A stretch of 64,000 nt of DNA from Cupriavidus sp. UYMMa02A (GTDB taxonomy: Bacteria; Pseudomonadota; Gammaproteobacteria; Burkholderiales; Burkholderiaceae): assembly GCA_001725945.1 (NCBI GenBank), contig LRMT01000041.1, positions 1 to 64,000 of the forward strand. Reading direction: 5' to 3'. The position numbers and the translations under genes were made by a program. The notes under the pieces are model-generated. The model was given only the letters and a program-made list of their open reading frames with translations. It was not told the origin of the DNA and made no database searches. Of this stretch, positions 32,103 through 42,826 are shown one piece after another (the first letter of the stretch is position 1; each line of letters starts with the position of its first letter).

Positions 32103-32935
32103 TCAGGCGAGCGGATCACAATATTGCGGGCACTCCACCTGGATGACCGTCCGCGCGGCCGGATCCGGCGCGAGCCGTGCAGCGGTCAGCTTGCCGCCCC
32201 AGACACAGCCGGTATCGAGGGCCATCAGGTTTGGCCGCATCACCAGGCCGAGTGTCGACCAGTGCCCGCACACCACGGTGACATTCTCCGTGCGGCGGCC
32301 CGGCACGTCGAACCACGGCATGAAGCCGGCCGGGGCATTGCCCAGCCCTTCCTTGGTCTTGAAGTCCATCACGCCATCGGTCGTGCAATAGCGCAGCCGC
32401 GTCAAGGCGTTGATGACCACCCGGTGACGCTCGACGCCCCGCAGGCCGTCGTGCCAGTGGTCTGCGGCATTGCCGAAGATGTCGGCCAGGAAGCCTTGCC
32501 AATTCGGGCCTTGAAGTTGCTCTTCGACTTCGTGGGCCAGGTCGATGACTTGTTCGGCCGACCATTGGGGCAGGACGCGGCGTGGACGAGGAGGAAGCCA
32601 TCCTCAAGCAGGGCAAGAGGGCGGTGGCGCAGCCAGGTGAGCAAATCCTCACGGTCGGGGGCGGAGAGGATGTCCTGCAAGGTGTCGGACTTGCCGTTCT
32701 TACGGACGCCGGCTGCGGCGGCCAGGGCGTGGATGTCGTGGTTGCCTAGGACGGTCTCTGCCCGGGACCCAAGGGCGCGGACTGTACGAAGGGTTTGGAG
32801 GGAGGCAGGGCCGCGGTTGATCAGGTCGCCGACGAGGCGCAGTCTGCCATCGGGTGGAAGCCGGGTCAGAAGAAGTTCGAAGGATCCAGCGCAACCTTGG
32901 AGGTCGCCGATCGCAAAATGTGGATAAAGAGGCAC
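32103..32935 (-). CDS. apaH: Diadenosine tetraphosphatase, symmetrical (one frame break)
   Basis: Metallophosphatase that splits Ap4A and removes Np4N caps. Start [20 protein letters not shown] at 32935. The metal-binding motifs are [24 protein letters not shown] and [13 protein letters not shown]. The frame breaks near 32579 within LVHAG, then [18 protein letters not shown] follows in the next frame. The C-terminal half reads [20 protein letters not shown], carrying the conserved GHW. About 277 residues, normal for ApaH. The 246 bases upstream, shared with rmlB, must hold divergent promoters. Confidence 0.93.
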
Positions 32936-33181
32936 GTTACGTTTGGATTCGCGAAGCAGCGCAAAAAAATCGTCGCTATTTGTAGAGAAGTGACCGCCAA
33001 TTTGCCGAATCGTTACAACAGGCTACAAAATGCCGCCGGCGATTGGTCGGGTGAGACATACAGTCGGATAGAATACCGCCACTTCTGCAGGTACTTAACG
33101 TCCCGCCGTCCATCCACGAGGACAAGGCGGCGCTCGGCTTTTGTCGGGTAATCGGAACATATCGAGAGCAGGGAGCTAGTT

Positions 33182-34247
33182 TTGTCGCATATTTTGGTCA
33201 CAGGCGGTGCCGGTTTCATTGGTGCCAACTTCGTTCTGGCATGGCTGCGGGATAAGACCGCCGACGGCGTCGTCAACGTCGACAAGCTGACGTATGCGGG
33301 CAATCGCAAGACGCTGGCATCGCTGGATGATGACAGCCGCCACGTTTTTTTCGCAGACGGATATCTGTGATCGTGCCGCGCTGGACGAGCTTTTCGCGAC
33401 TTACAAGCCGCGCGCTGTAGTGCATTTCGCTGCCGAAAGCCACGTTGATCGGTCCATCCACGGCCCTGGTGAGTTCATCCAGACCAATATCGTCGGCACG
33501 TTCACGCTGCTCGAGGCCGTCCGCGCCTATTGGGGTTCGCTGGAAGAGCCGGCCAAGTCGGCATTCCGCTTCCTCCACGTTTCCACGGACGAAGTCTTTG
33601 GCTCGCTCACCGAAGACGATCCGCAATTCTCGGAAACCACCCCGTACGCGCCTAACAGCCCGTACTCGGCCTCAAAGGCAGCGTCGGACCACTTGGTCCG
33701 CGCCTATCATCACACGTACGGCCTGCCGGTCGTGACGACCAACTGCTCGAACAATTACGGGCCCTTCCATTTCCCGGAAAAGCTGATTCCGCTGATCATT
33801 GCCAACGCCCTGGGCGGCAAGCCGCTGCCGGTCTATGGAGATGGTCTCAATGTCCGCGATTGGTTGTATGTGGGCGACCACTGTTCTGCAATCCGCGAGG
33901 TGCTGTCCCGCGGCCGGCTTGGTGAAACCTATAACGTTGGTGGCTGGAACGAGAAGACCAATCTCGATGTGGTCCACACGCTCTGCGATCTGCTTGATGA
34001 GCTCAAGCCCAAGGCTGCGGGCTCCTATCGCGACCAGATCACCTTCGTGAAGGATCGCCCCGGACACGATCGCCGCTACGCGATCGACGCCCGCAAACTG
34101 GAACGCGAACTCGGCTGGAAGCCGGCAGAAACGTTTGAGACGGGGCTGCGCAAGACGGTGCAGTGGTATCTCGATAACCAGGCGTGGGTGCAGGACGTGA
34201 TGTCCGGCGAGTATCGGAACTGGGTGGCGAAGCAATATGCAGCGTAA
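33182..34247 (+). CDS. rmlB: dTDP-glucose 4,6-dehydratase (frame break in a T7 run)
   Basis: Second step of dTDP-L-rhamnose synthesis: dTDP-glucose to dTDP-4-keto-6-deoxyglucose. The likely start is TTG at 33182 behind GGGAG, giving [20 protein letters not shown] with the NAD-binding GGxGxxG. The frame breaks near 33350 in a run of seven T (one T too many), then resumes [20 protein letters not shown]. Further motifs: [29 protein letters not shown] and the catalytic [20 protein letters not shown]. End NWVAKQYAA at 34247. First gene of rmlBDAC. Confidence 0.94.
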
Positions 34248-35150
34248 CCCCGCAGTGCCAACAATTCTCGTAACAGGTTGCAACGGCCAGCTTGGATTCG
34301 AACTGCGTCGCAGCCTGGCGCCGCTTGGCAATGTGGTGGCGCTGGATCGTTCCGGCTGTGACCTAGCCCGTCCGGAAACGCTGCGTAGCGTGGTGCGCGA
34401 GCATCGCCCCGACGTAATCGTCAACCCTGCGGCATTCACGGCGGTGGATAAGGCGGAGACAGAAGCCGAGCTTGCATTTGCCATCAATGGCACTGCCGCT
34501 GGCATCCTGGCCGAAGAGGTGAAGGCGCTGGGTAGTCTGCTGGTGCACTATTCGACGGACTACGTGTTCGACGGCACCAAAGACGTCGCCTATGTCGAAA
34601 CGGATGCGGTCAATCCGCAGTCTGTCTACGGCAAGAGCAAGCTGGCCGGAGAGCAGGCCATTGCCGCCACGGGCGCGCAGGCATTGGTGTTGCGGACCTG
34701 CTGGGTGGCCGGCGCCCATGGCGGCAATTTTGCCAAGACCATGCTGCGCCTGGGCAAGGAACGCGACAGCCTTCGTGTCATTGCGGACCAGTTTGGCGCA
34801 CCGACCACGGCAGCACTGATTGCGGATGTCACCGCTCAGATCGTTGCCCGTCACTGGCTGGCGGGGGACCGTCAGGCGTTTGCTGGCGGCGTCTACCACC
34901 TTGCGGCGGCAGGCGAAACGACTTGGCATGCCTACGCTACCGAAGTGCTTCGCTATGCGAAGGCACATGGCGTGGAACTCAAGGCCGATCCCGAAAAATC
35001 GAAGCCATTCCTGCTACGGCCTATCCGCTGCCGGCGCCGCGGCCGTCGAATTCGCGGCTGGACACCACGCGCCTGCGGGAGACCTTCGGCATTCATCTAC
35101 CGGACTGGAAGCAGGGCGTGCATTTCCTGCTGGATCAGATCCTTTCGTAA
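34237..35150 (+). CDS. rmlD: dTDP-4-dehydrorhamnose reductase (one frame break)
   Basis: Last step of dTDP-L-rhamnose synthesis. It starts [20 protein letters not shown], overlapping rmlB by 11 bases. NAD(P) loop [15 protein letters not shown], substrate region [31 protein letters not shown] and the catalytic [12 protein letters not shown]. The frame breaks near 35000, where GAAAAATC has lost one A. The corrected end reads [20 protein letters not shown] then [20 protein letters not shown], the conserved C-terminus, stopping at 35150. Confidence 0.94.
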
Positions 35151-35161
35151 TAGTGGTCAAT

Positions 35162-36039
35162 ATGCGCAAAGGCATTATCCTGGCCGGAGGTTCCGGCACG
35201 CGGCTCTATCCCATCACGCGGTCTGTTTCGAAGCAACTGCTGCCGGTATATGACAAGCCGATGATCTACTATCCGCTTTCCACGCTGATGCTGGCAGGGA
35301 TTCGGGACATTCTGATCATTTCCACGCCGGAAGATACGCCGCGTTTCAGCGACATGCTCGGCGATGGGAGTAAGTGGGGCCTCAATCTGCAATACGCAGT
35401 ACAGCCGTCTCCTGACGGTTTGGCGCAGGCGTTCATCATTGGCCGTGACTTCATCGGCAATGATCCGTCGACGCTTATCCTTGGCGACAACATCTTTCAC
35501 GGCCACGACCTCGTCAGCCAGTTGACGCGTGCCGCTGCCGCCAGCGAAGGCGCCACTGTCTTCGCCTATCACGTCCACGATCCGGAGCGATACGGCGTCG
35601 TCGAGTTCGACGAAAACTTCCGCGCACTGTCGCTGGAAGAAAAGCCGCTCCAGCCCCGCTCGAATTATGCCGTGACTGGGCTCTATTTCTATGACAACCA
35701 GGTTTGTGATATCGCGGCAGATATCAAGCCATCGGCCCGTGGTGAACTTGAGATCACGGACGTGAACAAGCAGTACCTGTCGCAGGAACAATTGGATGTC
35801 GAGATTATGGGTCGAGGCTACGCCTGGCTCGACACCGGTACGCATGACTCGCTGCTTGAAGCAGCTAGCTTTATTGCAACGCTGCAGAATCGGCAAGGCT
35901 TATGGTCGCATGTCCCGAAGAGATTGCGTTTCGTAGCCACTGGATCACAGCTGAGCAGGTCGAGAAGCTAGCGGCGCCGCTGTGCAAGAATGCCTATGGG
36001 AAGTATCTGCAGCAGATTATTTCGGAAGCAATCAAATGA
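35162..36039 (+). CDS. rmlA: Glucose-1-phosphate thymidylyltransferase (one frame break)
   Basis: First step of dTDP-L-rhamnose synthesis: glucose-1-phosphate plus dTTP to dTDP-glucose. Start [20 protein letters not shown] at 35162 with the nucleotide loop GGSGTRL. Then [53 protein letters not shown] and [20 protein letters not shown]. The frame breaks near 35901; corrected, it continues [20 protein letters not shown] and ends TGA at 36037-36039, about 292 residues. The stop overlaps the rmlC start as ATGA. Confidence 0.95.
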
Positions 36040-36587
36040 GCCTCACTGTTATTCCTACGGCACTGCCGGAAGTCTTGATTATCGAGCCGAAAGTCTTTGG
36101 TGATACGCGAGGCTTTTTCTTCGAGAGCTACAACGAGCGAGCTTTCGAAGAGGCGACTGGAATCAAACGCAGGTTCGTTCAGGATAACCACTCGCGTTCG
36201 GCGCGTAACGTACTACGTGGGCTGCATTATCAGATCCAGAATCCACAGGGCAAGCTGGTGCGGGTGACAGCTGGCGAGGTTTTTGATGTGGCTGTAGATA
36301 TCCGCCGCAGCTCCCCCAATTTCGGAAAATGGGTCGGTGTCAGTCTGTCAGCAGAGAACAAGCGTCAGCTTTGGATCCCGGAGGGATTCGCACACGGTTT
36401 TCTTGTGGTTTCAGACTCGGCAGAGTTTCTCTATAAGACGACTGACTACTATGCACCGGAATTCGAGCGGAGCGTGTTCTGGAATGATCCGGACATCGGC
36501 ATCCAGTGGCCGCTTGACCTCACCCCGTTGCTTGCATCGAAGGACCAGGCCGCGAGTCTGTTGAACCAAGCTGAAGTGTTCCCTTGA
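36036..36587 (+). CDS. rmlC: dTDP-4-dehydrorhamnose 3,5-epimerase
   Basis: Intact 183-residue cupin epimerase, third step of dTDP-L-rhamnose synthesis. Start [20 protein letters not shown]. Conserved: GDTRGFFFESYNERAFEEAT, FVQDNHSRSARNVLRGLHYQ with the catalytic His region, GKLVRVTAGEVFDVAVDIR, and WIPEGFAHGFLVVSDSAEFL. It completes rmlBDAC, so L-rhamnose is likely a sugar of the downstream polysaccharide. Confidence 0.96.
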   Translation: MSLTVIPTALPEVLIIEPKVFGDTRGFFFESYNERAFEEATGIKRRFVQDNHSRSARNVLRGLHYQIQNPQGKLVRVTAGEVFDVAVDIRRSSPNFGKWVGVSLSAENKRQLWIPEGFAHGFLVVSDSAEFLYKTTDYYAPEFERSVFWNDPDIGIQWPLDLTPLLASKDQAASLLNQAEVFP

Positions 36588-36644
36588 AGCACGTGACTGA
36601 GAGAAGGGGGTGGCAGGTTAGTGAAAGGTCTTTCAGGAGTGCAT

Positions 36645-37478
36645 ATGCAGTGCGATCTATCTGTTCTGATTCCGTTCAAAGACAAGGCAGAAATGACACT
36701 GCAGTGTGTCGACTCGCTGTACAGGTTTGGCCCGGGATGCCGGGAAGTTCTACTGGTCAGTAACAATTCTTGCAAGGCTGAGCTCGACGCAGTCAGGGCA
36801 GGGTTGGCAAAGTACGACAATGCCAGCGTACTTGTATACGATGAGCCGTTCAATTACCAGAAGCTGAACAATTGGGCAGTCGAACATTCGCGCGGCAGTG
36901 ATCTGCTCTTCCTGAATAACGATACCGAGCTGGTAGAGCGATCCGCGGGGCTATTGGAGGCCATGGTAACGCGATCCCATGACCCGGCGGTGGGTGCCGT
37001 AGGCTGTGTATTGCTGTACGGTGATGCCAAGACGATCCAGCATGGCGGGGTATATCTGGTTTCCGGTGGGCTAGCCGATCATCTTTTTGTCGGCCAACGC
37101 TTGTCAGATGTTGTCAATCGCTGCGCTAGTGGATCACTACATCCGGACATTCGCCGCGAGGTTGGCCTGAGTGCGGTGACCGGCGCAGTAACCGTCGTGC
37201 AACGGGACAAGTTTGCCTCCGTGGGCGGATTCGACGAGAGATTCATCATTTGCGGCGGTGACGTGGACCTGTGCATTCGACTTGAGAAAGCCGGCTACGC
37301 AACCGTGATGGCAGGCGCTGATTCGGGTTTCATCCTTCACAAAGAGAGCCAGTCGCGTGCGCATAAGCCAATTCCCTATAACGATTTCTATCGTTCGTAC
37401 CTGTCATACCTAGAAAGCTATGACCCGGAAAGAGGGGATCGCTTCGTCCACGTAGATTCAAAGATTTCTCATCAATGA
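36645..37478 (+). CDS. Glycosyltransferase family 2
   Basis: Intact, about 277 residues. ATG at 36645 follows AGGAG at good spacing; a GTG at 36621 is the longer option. GT-A fold: LSVLIPFKDKAEMTLQCVDS, the metal-binding LLFLNNDTELVERSAGLLEA, then VTGAVTVVQRDKFASVGGFD and CGGDVDLCIRLEKAGYATVM. It lies next to rmlC among rhamnan-type transferases, so rhamnosyl transfer is plausible but not proven. Overlaps the next gene by 4 bases. Confidence 0.82.
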   Translation: MQCDLSVLIPFKDKAEMTLQCVDSLYRFGPGCREVLLVSNNSCKAELDAVRAGLAKYDNASVLVYDEPFNYQKLNNWAVEHSRGSDLLFLNNDTELVERSAGLLEAMVTRSHDPAVGAVGCVLLYGDAKTIQHGGVYLVSGGLADHLFVGQRLSDVVNRCASGSLHPDIRREVGLSAVTGAVTVVQRDKFASVGGFDERFIICGGDVDLCIRLEKAGYATVMAGADSGFILHKESQSRAHKPIPYNDFYRSYLSYLESYDPERGDRFVHVDSKISHQ

Positions 37479-38860
37479 GCAAAAAGACATTCCTGCTGCG
37501 TGTCGCACGACGCCTGGTGTTTATCGGCCGTAAAGGGCTACAGAGGCTTTATCAAACAGCGTCCAATACGGAGCACCGCCTGAGCGCGATGATCGAGGGG
37601 CGCCCTGTGGTGGCAGGGGACAAGCGTGTCATGCGAGCGAGGCAATTTGCCGAGGTCTACTACGCGGCCAATCCCTCCGTGACACCGGTCATGCCCGCTC
37701 TGCCGCGCGCCGGGCGTCGGCCAGCCGTGGTAGTCCTGGTGCCGACGCTATCGGATTCTTCACTGTTCGGCGGCATTGCTACAGCATTGGTCTTTGGCGC
37801 GTTGCTAAGTCAGAAGACATCGCGGGGTCTGCGCATTGTGCAGACGGTAGTGAATGGCAAGGCTACACGTCTGCAGGGGTTGTTCGACAAATACAACATC
37901 AGTATCGATGCTTCTGCGATTGAGGTATTGAGTGTCGCCGAGCGTCGCCATAACTACTACGGCTATCTGGACCTGCATCCTGCCGACCAGCTTGTCGTCA
38001 GCGCTTGGTGGGACGCGGCACTCGCCGCGGAATTTCCGCTGCGCCGCAAGTTCATCTATCTTGTGCAGGACTACGAGCCGATCTTCTATGCGAATGGTGA
38101 TGCGCGCCTGCTTGCAGAGCAAAGCTACCAGTCGGCCAACTTGTCGCGGTCTGCAATACCGAGTTGATGGCACAGTGCATCACCGAAAGCGGAATGCTCT
38201 CGCCCGATACGCCTGTCTTGCACTTCGAGCCCGCGGTGGCACGCATGGCGGGCCGTCGCTCCCCTCGCTCGCCTGGCAAGGCAAAGCGGACGCTGTTTTT
38301 CTACGGTCGCCCAAACGTCGAAAGGAACCTCTTCCATTTCGGATTGCGAATCCTTAACGAAGTTTTGCGCGCAATCTGCTCAACGGAGCTGAGTGGGATG
38401 TAGTGATGGCTGGCGAGACGGCGGCCCCGAATATTCAGCTAGAGTCAGGCGTGGTCATTCGCAATCTGGGTAAGCTTTCGCTCGATGAGTACGACGAAGT
38501 CAAGTTGAAGACAGACGTCGCGCTGTCTCTGATGATGGCTCCCCATCCCAGCTACCCGCCTCTTGAACTAGCTTTGGCGGGGGCGGCGGTCGTGACATCA
38601 AGCTATGGTCCCAAGCAGGATCTGACCCGTTATTCCAAGAATATTCTTTGCGTATCCCCGGACCTGGAGTCGATGATTGACGCCATCATCCGCGCAGTGC
38701 AAATGACTGACGAGGAGCGGATCAGCAATGCTGCGTGCACAATTCTACCGGCCGACTGGCAAAGTGCGTTCGCACGATGCTTGATCAACTCGATCCGTTG
38801 CTCGAAGGCATGAGCCACGTCGTCCCACCTGTAAGGGCCGAGATCACTCCGGCTTTATAA
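37475..38860 (+). CDS. WsaF-like GT4 glycosyltransferase, probable rhamnosyltransferase (three frame breaks)
   Basis: About 460 residues. Start MSKKTFLLRVARRLVFIGRK. An N-terminal helical lead is followed by AVVVLVPTLSDSSLFGGIAT, LVVSAWWDAALAAEF and KFIYLVQDYEPIFYANGDAR. Breaks near 38150, 38370 and 38775. Correct frames give NTELMAQCITESGMLSPDTP, TLFFYGRPNVERNLFHFGLR, DVALSLMMAPHPSYPPLELA and SYGPKQDLTRYSKNILCVSP. The FYGRP...RNLF and PHPSYPPLE segments resemble the WsaF rhamnosyltransferase family (recollection). The corrected stop is TAA at 38858-38860. Confidence 0.72.
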
Positions 38861-38970
38861 GGTGCAGGTGGCGTGGGGGACGGCCGCCTGAACCGCACGC
38901 AGCAGCAAAATGTTCACTGCCGGGAATACCGGTAGTTCCAATCAGAACCAACACAATCTGTCATTCACGC

Positions 38971-40011
38971 ATGCCTCCAGAATCTTCCGCCCCGGCATCG
39001 TTTTCGGGCATCAGCCCCGAAAGCAACCGCCTCAGTAGCGGGGTAGCGATGTGTTCCTGCAATGGAGGCCAGTTTCTCGTTGCGCAACTCGAGTCTATTA
39101 TTGCCCAGACACGGAAGCCCGATCACATCGTAGTCTGCGACGACTTGTCGACAGATGATACATGGACGAAGCTCCAGGCTTGGGCGTCGGCAGCACGAAC
39201 AGCGCACGGTATTCGCGTTACACTAATTCAGAATGCAGTCAGGTTGGGTGTCACCCGGAATTTCGAGCAAGCGATTCGGGCGCTTGATACTGATATTGTG
39301 TTCTTGGCTGATCAGGATGATGTCTGGCAGCCCAACAAGATCGAAGTACTGATTGCCCGCTTTGCGGATCAATCGACGATGCTCGCACATTCCGATGCCA
39401 CCCTTATCGATGAAGGCGGCAAGGATCTCGGTAAGTCCCTATTTGAGGCATTACGTCTATCCGATCGCGAGACGGAGTTGGTTAAGAGCCAACACTTCTT
39501 CGAAATTTATTGCCGCAGGAACCTCGTTACCGGTACTACCGCGGCGTTTCGTCGGGAATTGCTTGACATAGCGCTGCCATTTCCGGAGGACTGGATCCAC
39601 GATGAGTGGCTTGCTGCTTGCGCAGCGGCTGAATCGAAAATCGCAATGCTGGCGGACAAGCTGACGCAGTATCGTCAACATGGGGCAAACGTAATCGGTG
39701 TGCCGGTTAGCTCCATGTCGCGCCTGACCTTGTACGCCATGCGCGTCGCTCGTACATCTCGCGACGAGTACTTACGCTATAAGTTGCGTCGGCTGAATGC
39801 CCTGCGCGAGCGACTGGTGTACGTGAATGTTATCGATCACGACAAGCTTGCGTTACTTGACGAAGCGAGAGCTCATTTTGAGCGCCGCATACGTTTTGGG
39901 CGTTCGCCTGCCTCGCGAGTCATCAGCATCTTTCGAGAATACAAGGCTTGTGGATATCATCGGTTCGCCGATGGCTTCGCGGGGATGGTGCGTGATGTCA
40001 TCCATCTCTGA
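38971..40011 (+). CDS. Glycosyltransferase family 2
   Basis: Intact, 346 residues. After a short Ser/Pro-rich lead, the GT-A core reads MCSCNGGQFLVAQLESIIAQ, DHIVVCDDLSTDDTWTKLQA and TDIVFLADQDDVWQPNKIEV, with DQDD as the donor/metal site. Then VTGTTAAFRRELLDIALPFP and DWIHDEWLAACAAAESKIAM. The arrangement matches RfbG/WfgB-like rhamnosyltransferases of O-antigen loci. The start could be later than 38971, since the first 25 residues are not conserved. Overlaps the next gene by about 17 bases. Confidence 0.82.
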   Translation: MPPESSAPASFSGISPESNRLSSGVAMCSCNGGQFLVAQLESIIAQTRKPDHIVVCDDLSTDDTWTKLQAWASAARTAHGIRVTLIQNAVRLGVTRNFEQAIRALDTDIVFLADQDDVWQPNKIEVLIARFADQSTMLAHSDATLIDEGGKDLGKSLFEALRLSDRETELVKSQHFFEIYCRRNLVTGTTAAFRRELLDIALPFPEDWIHDEWLAACAAAESKIAMLADKLTQYRQHGANVIGVPVSSMSRLTLYAMRVARTSRDEYLRYKLRRLNALRERLVYVNVIDHDKLALLDEARAHFERRIRFGRSPASRVISIFREYKACGYHRFADGFAGMVRDVIHL

Positions 40012-40816
40012 ACAGGTACGTATGTTCGCCCCCTCTAACCGGAGCCCGCGACTGACCGTGTCTGTGGTCAGTCATGGTCAGGGACAACTGCTGACGCTTT
40101 GCTGTCTCAGTTGCATGAGGCTGCCGGCTTGCTGCCCATGGAGGTCATTGTCACGCTAAATCTGCCGGAGGCAGCGCCGGTGATTGATGAGGATGACAAC
40201 TTCCAGTTCACCTTGATCGTCAATGAGTCACCGCAAGGGTTCGCAGAGAACCACAATACTGCCTTTCGCCATGCGCGTGCCCCTTTTTTTTGCGTAATCA
40301 ATCCGGACGCAGAATAGCCTCTGAAAGCTTCTTGCCCTTGGTCGATTGTGTGGAACGGCTGCCGGGAGTCGCAGGTCCGCGCGTCTGGCGCCGGGGGGCA
40401 ATATCGAGGATAGTGCGAGGCGCGTCCCATCTGTACTTCGGCTGGCAAGAAGGCGCTTGCGCAGGCAATCGGCGCCGGACTATCCGACCACACGAAGCGT
40501 CCAGGAAGTGGATTGGCTGGCAGGCATGTGCTTGATTTTTCAAGCGCAGACATTTCGGGATATCGGGGGGTTTGACGATCGCTTTCACTTGTACTGTGAA
40601 GACGTCGATGTGTGCTTGAGGATACATCTTGCTGGTGGCCACGTTTCGTGGGTGCAGGATTCCATCATCATCCATGATGCGCAGCGCGCTAGCCGTCGTA
40701 ACTGGCGATACCTCGCTTGGCACGTTACCAGCCTTTTGCGCTTGTTTGGGTCGAGTACATATTGGCGCTTTAGGCTTTACGGCTCGGGTCACGATAAGAA
40801 GGCCATGCATGTTTGA
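39995..40816 (+). CDS. Glycosyltransferase family 2, WbbL-like (three frame breaks)
   Basis: About 274 residues. Possible starts are ATG 39995 or 40022. The N-terminal reading SPRLTVSVVSHGQGQL breaks near 40105 and continues LLPMEVIVTLNLPEAAPVID, QGFAENHNTAFRHARAPFFC and VINPDA. Breaks near 40315 and 40390 follow. The last part, VDWLAGMCLIFQAQTFRDIG, DDRFHLYCEDVDVCLRIHLA and HDAQRASRRNWRYLAWHVTS, is characteristic of WbbL/RfbF-type rhamnosyltransferases acting on polyprenyl-PP-GlcNAc. That would fit with the WecA-like enzyme encoded next. Confidence 0.75.
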
Positions 40817-41894
40817 TTTTTTCTGGGTACCAACTTTCGTGTTTCTCGTAAGCGCGCTGAGCATCGTGATACTGCGACCAGTGGCTAGGACCATAGGACT
40901 GGTTGATCGTCCCGATACTCGCAAGAGACATTTCGGCGACGTCCCACTCGTTGGGGGCATTGCCATTACTCTGGCCGTATGGGCTGGGGCGCTACTATTC
41001 ATGCGGACCCAAGGCTATTACGTAGCATTGCTGGCAGGTCTTTCGGTGCTGGCGCTGGTCGGAATGGTTGACGACCTCAGGGGAATGTCGCCCCTTACCA
41101 AACTGATCGTTCAATTGTTCGCCGCCATCCTGATGACTTCTTGGGGCGGCGTCTATCTTTCCTCGCTAGGCGACTTGTTTAGTCGTCGTGAGATTGAGCT
41201 GGCTAACTGGGGCATTCCTCTGACGTTGTTTGCGGTCGTTGCCGTGGTTAACGCCATGAACATGTGCGACGGCATGGATGGGCTTGCAGGGGGGCTTGCG
41301 TTTTTTATCTTTGGCTGGCTGGCGGTCGTTGCCGGGGGAAATTGGGGAACAACGCGGCACAACGAATATGCGTTATTTTCTGCGGAGCATCCTTGGATTC
41401 CTGGTGTTTAACATGCGTAACCCGCTGCGGGGCAAACGCCATGTCTTTCTCGGGGATGCCGGCAGCCTTATGCTGGGCTTCGGCATAGTTTGGTTTGCGG
41501 TCGAACTGACGCAACCGGTCTACAATGCGGGCCACCGCGCACCGCCGGTGATCATGCTGTGGATTGCCGGATTCCTGCTGATCGACCTCCTCGCCGTGGT
41601 GATTAGACGAACCCTTCAGGGCAAGAACCCGCTCGCGGCCGACCGGACCCACCTGCATCACATATTACTGAGGCTGGATCTTGGTCACGGCTCCATCGTG
41701 TGGATCTTGCTGCTAAGTAACGCGCTGATGGGCATGGTGGGCGTATCGGTTGGAAAATGGGGGTGTCGGAGCAGACGCTGTTCCTGACCTTTCTCGCAGT
41801 AACAGCGGTTCATTTGTTGGTGATGCGCAACGCGTGGCGCTTTATCCGCTTTGGACGCCGCGTATTGAAAGTGCGGAGACTGAAGCGCGGCTAA
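40809..41894 (+). CDS. WecA-like undecaprenyl-phosphate GlcNAc-1-phosphate transferase (two frame breaks)
   Basis: Polytopic MraY/WecA-family enzyme that starts glycan assembly on undecaprenyl phosphate. Start ATG at 40809 (MFDFFWVPTFVFLVSALSIV). Motifs: LVDRPDTRKRHFGDVPLVGG, GMVDDLRGMSPLTKLIVQL, and the active-site NAMNMCDGMDGLAGGLAFFI. The frame breaks between about 41340 and 41400, resuming GFLVFNMRNPLRGKRHVFLG and DAGSLMLGFGIVWFAVEL, then AADRTHLHHILLRLDLGHG with the HLHH motif. A second break near 41755 leads to a basic tail (RVLKVRRLKRG) stopping at 41894. About 361 residues. The transferred sugar may be GlcNAc or another N-acetylated sugar. Confidence 0.86.
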
Positions 41895-42028
41895 GTGGTG
41901 TATCGGGAGCGTTCAACTCTTGCAGTTCAACCGGCCGACGCCCGAACGCTTTGTTTCATTTTAATTGGGTCATTCTCGCCGCATGCTGAAAGGCGGTCGC
42001 GGCGCTTACCTTGCTGAAGTAGCTTTTT

Positions 42029-42809
42029 ATGTTATCGATTGCTATCACAGACCTCAGAGAGAGCCTTTCATCGTGGCGCCTCTGGTCCTTACTTGGATGG
42101 ATTGAAATCCGTCAACGATATGCCCGCTCGGCGGTGGGGCCCTTCTGGCTGACAATCAGTATGGCGGTGATGATCGCCTCCATCGGCGCGTGTACGGCAC
42201 CCTGTTCGGCCAGGAGCTTCGCGAATATCTGCCGTTCCTGAGTGTCGGGCTGGTCATGTGGTTTCTGCTCGCCCAGATTGTCAACGAGGGGTCGACGGTC
42301 TACATCCACAGCGCGCATTACATCAGGCAGGCGGCAACGCCGAAGCTTCTTTACGTGCTGCAGGTGGTCTGGCGCAATCTGATCATCCTTGCCCACAATT
42401 TCGTCATCGTGATTGCGCTGCTGGCGATTTTTGGTGTGAAGAGCTGGGCAGTGCTGCCCCTGTTCATACCGGCGTCATTTTGTTTGTCCTCAACGCGATG
42501 TGGATGGCAATGATCGCGGGTCTTCTTTCCGCCCGATTCCGCGACCTGCCGCAGATTATTGCGTCCCTGTTCCAGGTGGCGTTCTACGTTACGCCGATCA
42601 TGTACCGTCCGGATTCGCTCGTCAGATTCTCCTGGATCGTCGATCTCAACCCGTTGTCCTATCTGTTGCATCTGGTACGGGGGCCGCTGATGGGCGAGGT
42701 ACCCACGCTGCTGACCTGGGGTGTCAGCGCCGGCATGGCTGCAATTGGCTGGACCGCTGCCATGTGGCTGACTGGTCGCTACCTCAAACGTATCCCGTAT
42801 TGGGTCTGA
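42029..42809 (+). CDS. wzm: Polysaccharide ABC transporter permease, Wzm type (two frame breaks)
   Basis: ABC-2 permease exporting an undecaprenyl-PP-linked glycan, about 260 residues. Start MLSIAITDLRESLSSWRLWS. Six membrane segments: WLTISMAVMIASI, then after a break near 42190 GTLFGQELREYLPFLSVGLV, WFLLAQIVNEGSTVYIHSA, VIVIALLAIFGVKSWAVLPL, and after a break near 42480 FVLNAMWMAMIAGLLSARFR, DLPQIIASLFQVAFYVTPIM, NPLSYLLHLVRGPLMGEV. These are typical of O-antigen and capsule Wzm proteins. The ATPase gene follows 17 bases later. Confidence 0.87.
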
Positions 42810-42826
42810 CGGAAGGGAATTGAAGC